Assembly (NCBI GenBank): GCA_036560485.1
Contig: DATBRC010000034.1
Span: 1-64,000, forward strand
DNA from: DATBRC01 sp036560485
GTDB lineage: Bacteria; Pseudomonadota; Gammaproteobacteria; Burkholderiales; Burkholderiaceae_D
Reading direction: 5' to 3'
DNA length: 64,000 nt
Part shown: piece by piece, positions 51,658 through 60,020 of the stretch
Layout of the letters: each line of letters starts with the position of its first letter
How positions within the stretch are numbered: the first letter of the stretch is position 1
Translations under genes and position numbers: made by a program
The notes under the pieces: model-generated
Told to the model about the DNA's origin: nothing
The model's database searches: none
What the model saw: only the letters and a program-made list of their open reading frames with translations

Positions 51658-52179
51658 CTATAAATCCGCCAGCGGAGTATTCGCAGCACGTTCATCAGCT
51701 TCCAGTGCCGTAATCAACTTGTCAAGATCCTTCTCAAGCCGTGCAAGCGTCCGTGCATCGAGACTTGCCAATGCATCCGGCAGGATGCCCGTAAAAGGCA
51801 TCGGTGCACCGCGCAGTACCTTTGATCCAGCCGGGGATACGCGCAGCGTCACTGCCCGTTTATCCGCGCCATCCTTTGATACGGCAATCATGCCTCGCTC
51901 GACAAGTGCCTTCACAAGATTGCTGGCAGTCGATTGGTGTACATCCATTGAATGGGCCAGGTCATTCATGCCAATGCCCGGATTCGATTTGATGACGCTT
52001 AATGCCCAGACTTGAGCGCCACCGATGCCGGTTTCTTTCTCAACCAGTCTGAAGTGTGCCTTGACGGCATTGAATACCACGCGAAATCGGCGTAGAACCA
52101 GCGTCGCAGGTGCGGTATCGGGCGCCGTTTTTTTCGCGCGGGGTGTGCGCGAAGCGGCTGTCGTCTTGTTAGGTGGCAT
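51658..52179 (-). CDS. MarR-family transcriptional regulator
   Basis: A 173-residue winged-helix regulator: a basic tail, then an HTH with IGMNDLAHSMDVHQSTASNLVKALVERGMI and the wing KDGADKRAVTLRVSPAG, classic MarR features. Met 52179 gives the normal start; the extension to 52221 adds hydrophobic residues not typical of MarR. Divergent from the ClC gene 74 bp away, which it probably controls. Confidence 0.88.
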   Translation of the reverse strand: MPPNKTTAASRTPRAKKTAPDTAPATLVLRRFRVVFNAVKAHFRLVEKETGIGGAQVWALSVIKSNPGIGMNDLAHSMDVHQSTASNLVKALVERGMIAVSKDGADKRAVTLRVSPAGSKVLRGAPMPFTGILPDALASLDARTLARLEKDLDKLITALEADERAANTPLADL

Positions 52180-52253
52180 TCGGATATGATAACGGAAAAT
52201 AAGCTGAAACGAACACTGCACATCATCAATTCAAACCAAAAAGTATCCGCAAT

Positions 52254-53621
52254 ATGACCCATAGCCGCCAGACAACTCAAGAACACCATATTCAGGCTGA
52301 ACTCAAAAAGGAGTTCTCCGATTGGCGACTATGGTGGGCACGCGGCATTGTGATTGCCATGGCGATGGTGGCCGGACTGACTGTCGTCGCATTTACCTGG
52401 GCTTCCGAGCGAGCCTTGGCTTTTTTCTTTCAGCTCCGTACTGTATGGTGGTGGGCGCCGCTCGTCTGGACACCGCTATGCACTGCGGCTATCGTCTGGA
52501 CGATGCGGCGCTATGCGGCTGGCGCAACAGGATCAGGCATACCGCAAGTGATGGCATCGCTTGATTCTGCTGTCGATTCGCAGAATCGCAGCATCTTCGT
52601 ATCGCTGAAATTGACCGTTGCCAAAATCGGCTTGACGACGTGGGGTTTGCTGGCCGGGCTGTCATCGGGCCGCGAAGGCCCGTCCGTACAAGTCGCTGCA
52701 GGCATCATGCTGGCCGCACGCCGCTGGCTGCCTGAACGTTCCGGCATGACCGATCATGGCCTGCTTGTCGCAGGAGGCGCTGCCGGTATCGCGGCGGCGT
52801 TCAATACACCATTGGCTGGTGTGATGTTCGCCATCGAAGAATTGTCACGATCGCCGGAACAGCGCAATAGCGGCCTCATAGTTTCCGCGATTGTGCTGGC
52901 CGGTCTGATGGCGGTGTCGATCCACGGCAATGCAACTTACTTCGGCGTGATCCACGTTACCGGAATCGGCCTTTCATTGCTGATACCAGGGTTACTGACG
53001 GCTTTATTCAGCGGAATCGCAGGTGGATTGTTTTCCAGATTATTGATCCTTTCATTACGGCCGCAGCCAACCGGAAAAATAAACAAATTCCGGCAACGGC
53101 ATCCTGTCCTCTTTGCCGGTGCATGTGGTTTGCTGGTGGCCGTGATCGGGATCGTCACCGCCGGCGCAGCCTTCGGCAGCGGCTATACGCACACGAAAAA
53201 CATGCTGATGGGCTCCGAAAGTGCACCGGCTGTGTATGTGTTGTTCAAGTTCATCGCAACCTGGGTCACTGCATGGTCGGGCGTGCCTGCCGGTATATTC
53301 GCGCCTTCCCTGTCGATCGGCGCTGCGCTCGGCAACGATGTTGCGCTGCTTACGCAATATCCGCATGCCCCGACATTGATTGCATTGGGCATGGTCGGCT
53401 TCCTTGCCGCAGCCACGCAAGCACCGTTGACGTCGTTCATCATTGTGATGGAAATGGTGGATGGCCATGCCATGGTTCTCAGTCTGATGGCCTGCGCGCT
53501 GATGGCTAGTGTCGTCTCGCGTTTGTTGAGCCGTCCGTTATACGCCACCTTGGCCGACTTTCAATTGCAGCGATTACCGATGCCGAATAACGACAAAATT
53601 TCTACTGTTTCGCAGCCTTGA
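52254..53621 (+). CDS. ClC-family chloride channel/antiporter
   Basis: A 455-residue ClC protein with the ion-selectivity motifs GSGIPQV, GREGPSVQ (gating glutamate present) and AGVMFAIEE, plus GVPAGIFAPSLSIGAALG near the fourth anion site. It has about 16-18 membrane helices by family and no C-terminal CBS domains. The intact gating Glu is compatible with Cl-/H+ exchange. It lies divergent from the MarR gene and has its own promoter. Confidence 0.93.
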   Translation: MTHSRQTTQEHHIQAELKKEFSDWRLWWARGIVIAMAMVAGLTVVAFTWASERALAFFFQLRTVWWWAPLVWTPLCTAAIVWTMRRYAAGATGSGIPQVMASLDSAVDSQNRSIFVSLKLTVAKIGLTTWGLLAGLSSGREGPSVQVAAGIMLAARRWLPERSGMTDHGLLVAGGAAGIAAAFNTPLAGVMFAIEELSRSPEQRNSGLIVSAIVLAGLMAVSIHGNATYFGVIHVTGIGLSLLIPGLLTALFSGIAGGLFSRLLILSLRPQPTGKINKFRQRHPVLFAGACGLLVAVIGIVTAGAAFGSGYTHTKNMLMGSESAPAVYVLFKFIATWVTAWSGVPAGIFAPSLSIGAALGNDVALLTQYPHAPTLIALGMVGFLAAATQAPLTSFIIVMEMVDGHAMVLSLMACALMASVVSRLLSRPLYATLADFQLQRLPMPNNDKISTVSQP

Positions 53622-53806
53622 TTTAATTGGGACGACTCATCGGAACAGGCTGAATACATTGGCTGAGTACATTGGCTAAATACCTTTGATAAATATCAAA
53701 ACCTGACAGGCCACTCTTGCAACCTTGGACGATCGCGATGGTCGTATTGTTTTTGGATGACAAAAATTCTTCCATCGTTCTTCCAATTGCGTCAATGGAG
53801 AAAACC

Positions 53807-54463
53807 ATGTCTCATATCAATCCGATTCAAATCCAGAAGTTTCTCAAGGGAGTCGACTATCCCGCATCGAAAGCGGCATTAATAGAAAATGCAAAGAACC
53901 TGGGTGCAGATGAAAATGTTTGTTCGTCGTTGGAACAACTTCCTGACGAAGATTTTCAAACACCTGCCGACGTGAGCCAGGCTTTCGGTGAACTTGAATC
54001 TGAACAGCCGGAATCTAATCAAGCACCTTCCACTACCGGCAACAATGAATTTCTTGCGCAGGCAGTGCAGGATTCACAGGCGGAAATTGAACAGTGCGAA
54101 CTCGCATTGGAAAGAACGTCGAATGACGATATCAAGATTTTCGCGCAGCGGATGATTGATGACCATAGTGAAATAGGGCAAAAGATTGAACAATTGTGCA
54201 GCCAAAAAAATATTGAATTGCCACAGGATGTCAATCCGCAACAGAGCTCGTCCATGAAAGAATTATTAGCCCTTTCCGGACAGGATTTCGACAAAAGATT
54301 CATCGAACAAAATGTGCAGGACCATGAAAATGATATCAAGGTCTTCAAGCATTATGCCGAGAAGGCAGACGACGCCGATGTCAAGGCGCTCGCGGCCAAA
54401 GGCGTGAAGATGCTTACTGAACATTTGAAGATGGCAAAACAGATCAGCGAGAAACTGCAATAA
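53807..54463 (+). CDS. DUF2795-DUF4142 fusion protein
   Basis: A 218-residue protein with two domains: residues 1-60 resemble DUF2795 (IQKFLKGVDYPASKAALIENAKNLGADENV...LEQLPDEDFQTPADV) and residues 80-218 resemble DUF4142, a ferritin-like four-helix domain (FLAQAVQDSQAEIEQCELAL, MIDDHSEIGQKI, ENDIKVFKHYAEKADD). No signal peptide, although most DUF4142 proteins are exported. GGAG lies before Met 53807. First gene of a three-gene unit. Both domains are common in stress-response gene sets; function unproven. Confidence 0.82.
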   Translation: MSHINPIQIQKFLKGVDYPASKAALIENAKNLGADENVCSSLEQLPDEDFQTPADVSQAFGELESEQPESNQAPSTTGNNEFLAQAVQDSQAEIEQCELALERTSNDDIKIFAQRMIDDHSEIGQKIEQLCSQKNIELPQDVNPQQSSSMKELLALSGQDFDKRFIEQNVQDHENDIKVFKHYAEKADDADVKALAAKGVKMLTEHLKMAKQISEKLQ

Positions 54464-54502
54464 ACGATCCGTAACCGATCTGTAACGCAAAAAGGAGTTG
54501 TC

Positions 54503-55285
54503 ATGAACGGACAACGGCTCAAAGATGAGCTCGCCATCGTCACCGGGTCCGATTCCGGCATCGGGGCGGCGACTGCCATTGCATTGGCCAAGGAAGGAGC
54601 AGACGTCATCGTCACCTATTTCCATGACCGTAACGGCGCCGAGCATACTGCAAGCGAAGCAAAGGCAGCCGGACGCCGCGCCGCGGTATTTCAGCTGGAT
54701 CAACGAGACTCGGGAAATGTGCAACAGTTATTCGATGACGTCAAAAGCACGATCGGCATCCCAACCATTCTCGTCAATGACGCAGGCATTGATGCAAGCG
54801 GCAAGATGGTCAGCGACATGAGCGATGAAGACTGGGACGATGCAATCCGCACCGATCTGTACGGTCCATTCTTTTGTTGCCGTGAATTTATCCGAACGAT
54901 CGAAGGCTCAGGACGCCATGGCAACATCATCAACATCACCAGCGTGCATCAGGAAATCCCGCGCGCCGGCGCTTCCGGATATGATGCCGCCAAAGGCGGC
55001 TTGCGCAACCTGACGACCACGCTCGCGCTTGAGCTCGCGGAAAAAAACATCAATGTCAACAACATCGCACCCGGCATGGTATTGACGCCGATGAACCAGG
55101 ACGCGATCGATGATCAGGAAACCCTTAAAAAGCAGGTGCAATCGATTCCGATGAAGCGCGCGGCGCAGCCGGAAGAGATTGCCAATGTCGCCGTGTTTCT
55201 CGCCTCCGATCAGGCGCGCTACATTCATGGTGCGACCATCGTGGTCGACGGCGCATTGATGCTATTCCAAGGACAGGGAGCTTGA
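54503..55285 (+). CDS. Short-chain dehydrogenase/reductase (glucose-dehydrogenase type)
   Basis: A 260-residue classical SDR with cofactor motif TGSDSGIG (14-21), the catalytic Ser147, Tyr160 and Lys164 (SGYDAAKGG), and a C-terminal region like glucose 1-dehydrogenases (MKRAAQPEEIANVAVFLAS, IHGATIVVDGALML). The usual NNAG motif reads NDAG (92-95). AAAGGAG precedes the start. Middle gene of the stress-type unit. Substrate not deducible. Confidence 0.9.
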   Translation: MNGQRLKDELAIVTGSDSGIGAATAIALAKEGADVIVTYFHDRNGAEHTASEAKAAGRRAAVFQLDQRDSGNVQQLFDDVKSTIGIPTILVNDAGIDASGKMVSDMSDEDWDDAIRTDLYGPFFCCREFIRTIEGSGRHGNIINITSVHQEIPRAGASGYDAAKGGLRNLTTTLALELAEKNINVNNIAPGMVLTPMNQDAIDDQETLKKQVQSIPMKRAAQPEEIANVAVFLASDQARYIHGATIVVDGALMLFQGQGA

Positions 55286-55311
55286 TTCGTTACTTGAGAA
55301 GGAGAATGATC

Positions 55312-55662
55312 ATGCCGGCACGAAGCAGTCCCAAACGGGAACGTGAATTCAAACAACTTGAGCACCGCTTTCAGAAAGAACATCGTTATCCAGGGCGAGA
55401 GGAAGAAGTCGCAGCACGCATCGTCAACAAGCAGCGCGCGCAATACGGAGAAACCAAGATAGAGCGGCAAAAGGATAAGGAAGGCAAGTCGCCTGATCAA
55501 GGTTTGCCATTACAGGATTATCAGCATATGACGATTGCTCAAATCGCCGGCAAACTGAATGGCCTGTCAGCTGCAGATATCAAGAAGATTCGCACCTATG
55601 AAACCAAGCATAAAAACAGGAAAGGCGTGCTGGAGAAGCTGGATCGGCGATTGACACACTGA
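55312..55662 (+). CDS. Small basic protein ('plasmid stabilization'-type annotation)
   Basis: A 116-residue, highly charged protein. The N-terminal half (KREREFKQLEHRFQKEHRYPGREEEVAARIVNKQRAQYGE) matches a widespread small family often labelled plasmid stabilization protein without good evidence. The C-terminal half (MTIAQIAGKLNGLSAADIKKIRTYETKHKNRKGVL) resembles a SAP/Rho-N-like nucleic-acid-binding fold. Met 55312 has AAGGAG nine bases upstream; starts at 55282 and 55306 are less well placed. Third gene after the SDR. Confidence 0.75.
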   Translation: MPARSSPKREREFKQLEHRFQKEHRYPGREEEVAARIVNKQRAQYGETKIERQKDKEGKSPDQGLPLQDYQHMTIAQIAGKLNGLSAADIKKIRTYETKHKNRKGVLEKLDRRLTH

Positions 55663-55715
55663 CCGATCCGGATTCACTTAGCGGCGGCGCTGATTTCATA
55701 TTTATAAAAATGCGT

Positions 55716-56900
55716 TTATAAAGTCTCCAACGCCAGCGCAATGCCCTGCCCGCCACCGATGCACATGGTGACGATGCCGCGCTTCTTACCATCCTGTTTC
55801 ATTGAATGAATCAAGCGCGTGCTGAGAATCGCACCGGTCGCCCCGATCGGGTGGCCGTGCGCAATCGCACCGCCTTCGACGTTGACACGTTCCGGTGCGA
55901 TACCCAACTCCTGTTGCACAGCGATGACGATTGCGGCAAACGCCTCATTGATTTCAAAACGCTCCACATCATCGATGCGCCACTGCGCGCGCGTCAACGC
56001 CTGTTTGACTGCATCGACAGGCGCCATGCCGAACATGCCGGGTTCAAGTGCAGCAATGCCATAGGATACGATGCGCGCAAGCAGCCGCAAGCCGTGCTGT
56101 TGCGCCCACTCGGCATCGGCCAGGACCATCGCCGATGCGGCGCTATTCAAACCGGGCGCATTGCCGGCGGTGATCGTGCCGTCTGGCCGGAATGCCGGTT
56201 TGAGCTTGGCGAGTTTTTCCATCGTCGTGTCGGGCCGGTTGCTTTCATCGCGATCGACGATTCGTACTTCTTTGCGATCCTTGATTTCGACCGGAACGAT
56301 TTCATCGGCAAAACGGCCAGCTTGCTGCGCTTGCGAAAAAAGTTGCTGCGAGCGCAGCGCGAAGCGGTCCTGCGCTTCACGGCTGATGCCGAATTTTTTG
56401 ACGAGATCTTCCGTAATCCAACCGGAATGCTCGCTGCTGAATGCATCGTGCAAACCGTCATACAGCATGCTGTCTTCCAGCCTGCCCGGCCCCATTCGGT
56501 AACCCCAGCGCGCGTTCAACTCAAGGTAAGGCGCCAGGTCCATGTTTTCCATACCGCCCGCGACAGCGCAATGGATATTGCCAAGCCAGATTTCCTGTGC
56601 GGCGCTGACCATTGCCTGCGCACCCGATCCGCACACACGATTGACGGTCATGGCTGGAACAGACACCGGCAAGCCGGCCTTGATCATCGCTTGCCGCGCC
56701 GGGTTCATCTTGCTGCCGGCCTGCACGACTTGTCCCATGACCACAGTTTCTACCGCATCTTGCGGCAAGCCGCTGCGACGGATCGATTCACGAATGACGA
56801 TCGCACCCAACTCCGTCGCAGGAATCGATTTGTAACTGCCGCCGAATGCGCCGACCGGCGTGCGTACCGGAACACAAATGACCACTTCACGATTGGACAT
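55716..56900 (-). CDS. Acetyl-CoA acetyltransferase (thiolase)
   Basis: A 394-residue thiolase II that condenses or cleaves acetoacetyl-CoA. Catalytic residues: Cys90 (VNRVCGSGAQAM), His350 (GHPIGATGA) and Cys380 (MCIGGGQGIA). It is of the normal length for PhaA/AtoB. It lies 12 bp after a hypothetical gene on the same strand; no polyhydroxybutyrate synthase or reductase is nearby, so the pathway (PHB, ketone bodies or fatty acids) is open. Confidence 0.93.
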   Translation of the reverse strand: MSNREVVICVPVRTPVGAFGGSYKSIPATELGAIVIRESIRRSGLPQDAVETVVMGQVVQAGSKMNPARQAMIKAGLPVSVPAMTVNRVCGSGAQAMVSAAQEIWLGNIHCAVAGGMENMDLAPYLELNARWGYRMGPGRLEDSMLYDGLHDAFSSEHSGWITEDLVKKFGISREAQDRFALRSQQLFSQAQQAGRFADEIVPVEIKDRKEVRIVDRDESNRPDTTMEKLAKLKPAFRPDGTITAGNAPGLNSAASAMVLADAEWAQQHGLRLLARIVSYGIAALEPGMFGMAPVDAVKQALTRAQWRIDDVERFEINEAFAAIVIAVQQELGIAPERVNVEGGAIAHGHPIGATGAILSTRLIHSMKQDGKKRGIVTMCIGGGQGIALALETL

Positions 56901-56912
56901 ATCCGATTCCTT

Positions 56913-57506
56913 TCAGCTGACAGTAATGGTTGAGGTGCCTCCATTGGCAGTTCCAAAATCCTGCAGCCTGGAGAATTCAAGTCTTCCCTCATTCAATGCG
57001 GTAATCATGCGTTCAAGCTGCTCATCGTCCGGCTCGATATACACCATCGCTTGATCAATCGCGTTATCCCAGCAATACGTGTAGGGAACAGCATCTTCAT
57101 CCATCACTTTTGCCGTATAACTGCCGTCATTCAATTGGCCGAACAGCGTCACGCGCGGTGCGTCGGGGCGCGTATTAGGTACGACAATGCGCGTCTCATG
57201 TTCATCCAGAACATGCGGCGCTTTCGATTTCTCTTCCGCTTTTCCATACACTGGAACGGAAATCGGGTCGCTGGCAGGAAAAGTCAACTCGATCGCCTCA
57301 TCGAGCAAAGCCTCTTGCCGCTCGTCCGGGTTATCGGATTGAATTTTGCGTTCTATAACATCCCATGCCGCTGCTTCATACGGCGACACATCCTTCGGTG
57401 TTGGCGAGACGGATACGCCTTCAGGCGATGAGGCCGGCGTATCGCTCGACATGGCAGATCCGGTTGCTTTGCTTTGCTCTACTACCTTCGTTTCAGGCTT
57501 GTTCAT
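56913..57506 (-). CDS. Hypothetical protein upstream of thiolase
   Basis: A 197-residue protein I do not recognise. A disordered, Ser/Thr/Pro-rich N-terminus (1-40) is followed by an acidic segment with LLDEAIELTFPASDPISVPVYGK and a C-terminal folded region (VTLFGQLNDGSYTAKVMDEDAVPYTYCWDNAIDQAMVYI). The ELTFPASDPIS stretch is seen in small bacterial stress-associated proteins. Met 57506 has GGAG six bases upstream. No signal peptide. It is probably co-transcribed with the thiolase. Confidence 0.7.
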   Translation of the reverse strand: MNKPETKVVEQSKATGSAMSSDTPASSPEGVSVSPTPKDVSPYEAAAWDVIERKIQSDNPDERQEALLDEAIELTFPASDPISVPVYGKAEEKSKAPHVLDEHETRIVVPNTRPDAPRVTLFGQLNDGSYTAKVMDEDAVPYTYCWDNAIDQAMVYIEPDDEQLERMITALNEGRLEFSRLQDFGTANGGTSTITVS

Positions 57507-57771
57507 CATGCTCTCCATTAATTCAAATCAATGATTGGGTGACGCAATATATTTATTAGATTAGATGGCATTGGAACTGGGGCGTTCAGCAAGAGGGAAA
57601 TGTTTTTTGTCACACACAATAGCCATTACGTTGTATCCGACTGAAACGAAAATTGGCGCAGCGCAGCTTTTGCAACTTGCCTATATTTTTTCAGTCATAC
57701 AAATCAGAAACGAAAACCACATCAATGCATGTTGCTTTTTGCCGCGACTATTACTTGAGGCCAAGAAAAAT

Positions 57772-59604
57772 ATGAGCGAGTATGGAATGCACTACCCTCC
57801 CATCAAGGATTACGCATTTATCAGCGATTGCAACAATACAGCACTCGTGTCGCGTTACGGGTCAATTGATTGGTGTTGCATGCCGCGTCCGGATTCCGAT
57901 AGTTGTTTCGGCCGGCTGCTTGACTGGGATCAAGGAGGATATTGCTCGATTTCACCAACGGATCAGCATTCCGAAATATCACGCCGCTATATTCCAGGAA
58001 CCATGATTCTTGAGACGCATTTCAAGAATGCTGCAGGCGAGGCCAAGTTGATCGACTTTTTTGCAATGAATGGAAACAATTCGCGGAATGCGCGTTACGA
58101 CCTGGTTCGCATCGTCGAGGGAATATCAGGTGAAATTGAATTGTGCGTTAAGATCCGTCCTCGCTTCGATTATGGCGAAATCATTCCAAGAGTGCGCGAG
58201 AATGAACCCGGTTCCTGGACCGCAATCGGCAGCAATAAAGGGTTGGTGATCCAATCCGATATGGCACTTGATGTCATTGACCATCAAGCGTTGGCCGCGA
58301 CAATATCCATTCAATCGGGGAAACGGAACCGGTTGATTGTTTATTTTGATTATCCCGAGCTTCTTGATCATGTTCCGGCACCGAAAAACTTCACCGAGGA
58401 AGTTGACGATACATTTGGATGCACATGCCAATGGTGGCAGGGCTGGTCCGGCAAAATCTGTGCGGAGTGCAAAGAAGATCACCATAGCGTGCGTTCAGCA
58501 CTGGTACTAAAAGGACTGACCTTTGAACGAACCGGCGCCATCATCGCGGCGCCGACTACCTCTCTGCCTGAATGGGTCGGCGCAAGCCGCAATTGGGATT
58601 ATCGTTTTAGCTGGGTCAGGGATTCGGTATTTACTGTGCATGTATTGTATGAATTGGGATATGAAAATGAAGCAGAGCGTTTTTTGCGCTTTATTCAGCG
58701 CTCATCCGCCGGTAGCGCCAAAGAGCTGCAGATCATGTATGGCGTCGATGGCAAACGGCGTCTGACCGAGATTGAAATCAGATGGCTGGAAGGCTATCGT
58801 CAATCAAAGCCTGTGAGAATAGGCAATTTTGCAGCCAAACAAAACCAGCTGGATATCTATGGTGAAATCCTTGAAATTGCATCACTGTGGGATCAGAGCG
58901 GCCATCCGATCAATGATGAATATTGGAGTTACCTGTCGGATGTCATCAATACCGTTTGCGAAGAATGGGATAAGCCTGACTATGGCATTTGGGAATTTCG
59001 CGGCGGTCCTGCCAATTACGTTCATTCAAAAGCAATGTGCTGGAGCGCCTTGGATCAGGGCATCAAACTTGCGCAAGGCAAACAGTTCTCCGCGCCGATC
59101 GATCATTGGAAGCATACGCGAGAAAAAATACGCGATGCAATAGAAAAACATGGCGTCGATCATGACCGTGAAATTTTCGTGCAATCCTTCGGTTCCCCAT
59201 ATCTCGACGCGGCTTTACTGCTGCTGCCGCGCATTGGCTTTGTCGCTTATGACGATCCGTGCATGATCCGGACAACGGATGCAATCTGCCACGCTCTCGA
59301 CCGGCAGGGCTTGTTGGCTCGCTACAATTCTCCGGATGGATTGCCCGGCAGCGAAGGAAGTTTTTTGCCTTGCACATTCTGGCTGGTCCGTTGCCTCGCA
59401 TATCAAGGGCAGCCAGACCGAGCATGGGAATATTATCGGCGCGCTATCGGCTGTGCCAATGACATCGGATTGTTCTCTGAAGAATATGATCTTGAGCACC
59501 GTCAAATGCTTGGAAATTTTCCGCAAGGATTAACCCATGTGTCGCAAATCAGCGCCAAACTGGCGCTGGAAAAAGCCGGTCAAGCAATTCTTGTACGGCA
59601 TTAA
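57772..59604 (+). CDS. GH15-family glucoamylase-like glycoside hydrolase
   Basis: A 610-residue protein of the GH15 family in the form common in bacteria (also seen in trehalose-cleaving enzymes). The N-terminal beta-domain starts MHYPPIKDYAFISDCNNTALVSRYGSIDWCCMPR; the (alpha/alpha)6 barrel has GASRNWDYRFSWVRDSVF, the acid/base-containing DYGIWEFRGGPANYVHSK, and PGSEGSFLPCTFWLVRCL. Predicted cytoplasmic. The frame is open to 57565, but Met 57772 with GAGG upstream matches the conserved start. Substrate (starch-like glucan or trehalose) not settled. Confidence 0.9.
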   Translation: MSEYGMHYPPIKDYAFISDCNNTALVSRYGSIDWCCMPRPDSDSCFGRLLDWDQGGYCSISPTDQHSEISRRYIPGTMILETHFKNAAGEAKLIDFFAMNGNNSRNARYDLVRIVEGISGEIELCVKIRPRFDYGEIIPRVRENEPGSWTAIGSNKGLVIQSDMALDVIDHQALAATISIQSGKRNRLIVYFDYPELLDHVPAPKNFTEEVDDTFGCTCQWWQGWSGKICAECKEDHHSVRSALVLKGLTFERTGAIIAAPTTSLPEWVGASRNWDYRFSWVRDSVFTVHVLYELGYENEAERFLRFIQRSSAGSAKELQIMYGVDGKRRLTEIEIRWLEGYRQSKPVRIGNFAAKQNQLDIYGEILEIASLWDQSGHPINDEYWSYLSDVINTVCEEWDKPDYGIWEFRGGPANYVHSKAMCWSALDQGIKLAQGKQFSAPIDHWKHTREKIRDAIEKHGVDHDREIFVQSFGSPYLDAALLLLPRIGFVAYDDPCMIRTTDAICHALDRQGLLARYNSPDGLPGSEGSFLPCTFWLVRCLAYQGQPDRAWEYYRRAIGCANDIGLFSEEYDLEHRQMLGNFPQGLTHVSQISAKLALEKAGQAILVRH

Positions 59605-60020
59605 TTCATTGTCCAAATTTCTTGCGCACTCATTCGCAGATACATGGTGAATAATATTCCATTCTGCCAAAAGTTCCCTGCATTCTAAATGGATCTATGT
59701 TTTATCAAACATCCAAACGTTTCCTGAAGATCGGCGAACCAGCATTGACGACACCAGTCTGAATTTGTAAAGGTGATGAATCAGATTGTGATGCAGACGA
59801 TGCTGTTAATTCTTATTCTTATATTGCAGGAATAAAGACAATGACCGAAGAAGAATGGAATTGGTCGCTTGAAATTTCAATCGCCGAGATTCTAATACAG
59901 GCATTTCGGCGCAAGTAGCATAAACGTTTCAATAGGCTTATTTCCTTCAACAAATTCACACATCGGCACTGGCACACAAGCGCAGCTTTCTCATTAACTC
60001 AGCAATCTGAGGAGAGCACG
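59605..60020. other. Intergenic region before TPP enzyme; possible 25-codon ORF
   Basis: About 415 bp. A tiny open frame at 59841-59918 (MTEEEWNWSLEISIAEILI..., 25 residues) has AGGA about 10 bases upstream but no other support. No terminator or repeat recognised. Confidence 0.35.

Noticed and set aside
55806..56933. 375-codon plus-strand frame opposite the thiolase
   Set aside because: It mirrors a clear thiolase gene with all catalytic residues; the frame is a by-product of codon bias and shows no family features.
57565..57771. 69-residue N-terminal extension of the GH15 enzyme
   Set aside because: No Shine-Dalgarno, odd hydrophobic composition, and the conserved GH15 N-terminus begins right after Met 57772.
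59841..59918. 25-codon ORF before the TPP enzyme
   Set aside because: Too short and only a weak ribosome-binding site; mentioned under the intergenic entry but not called as a gene.
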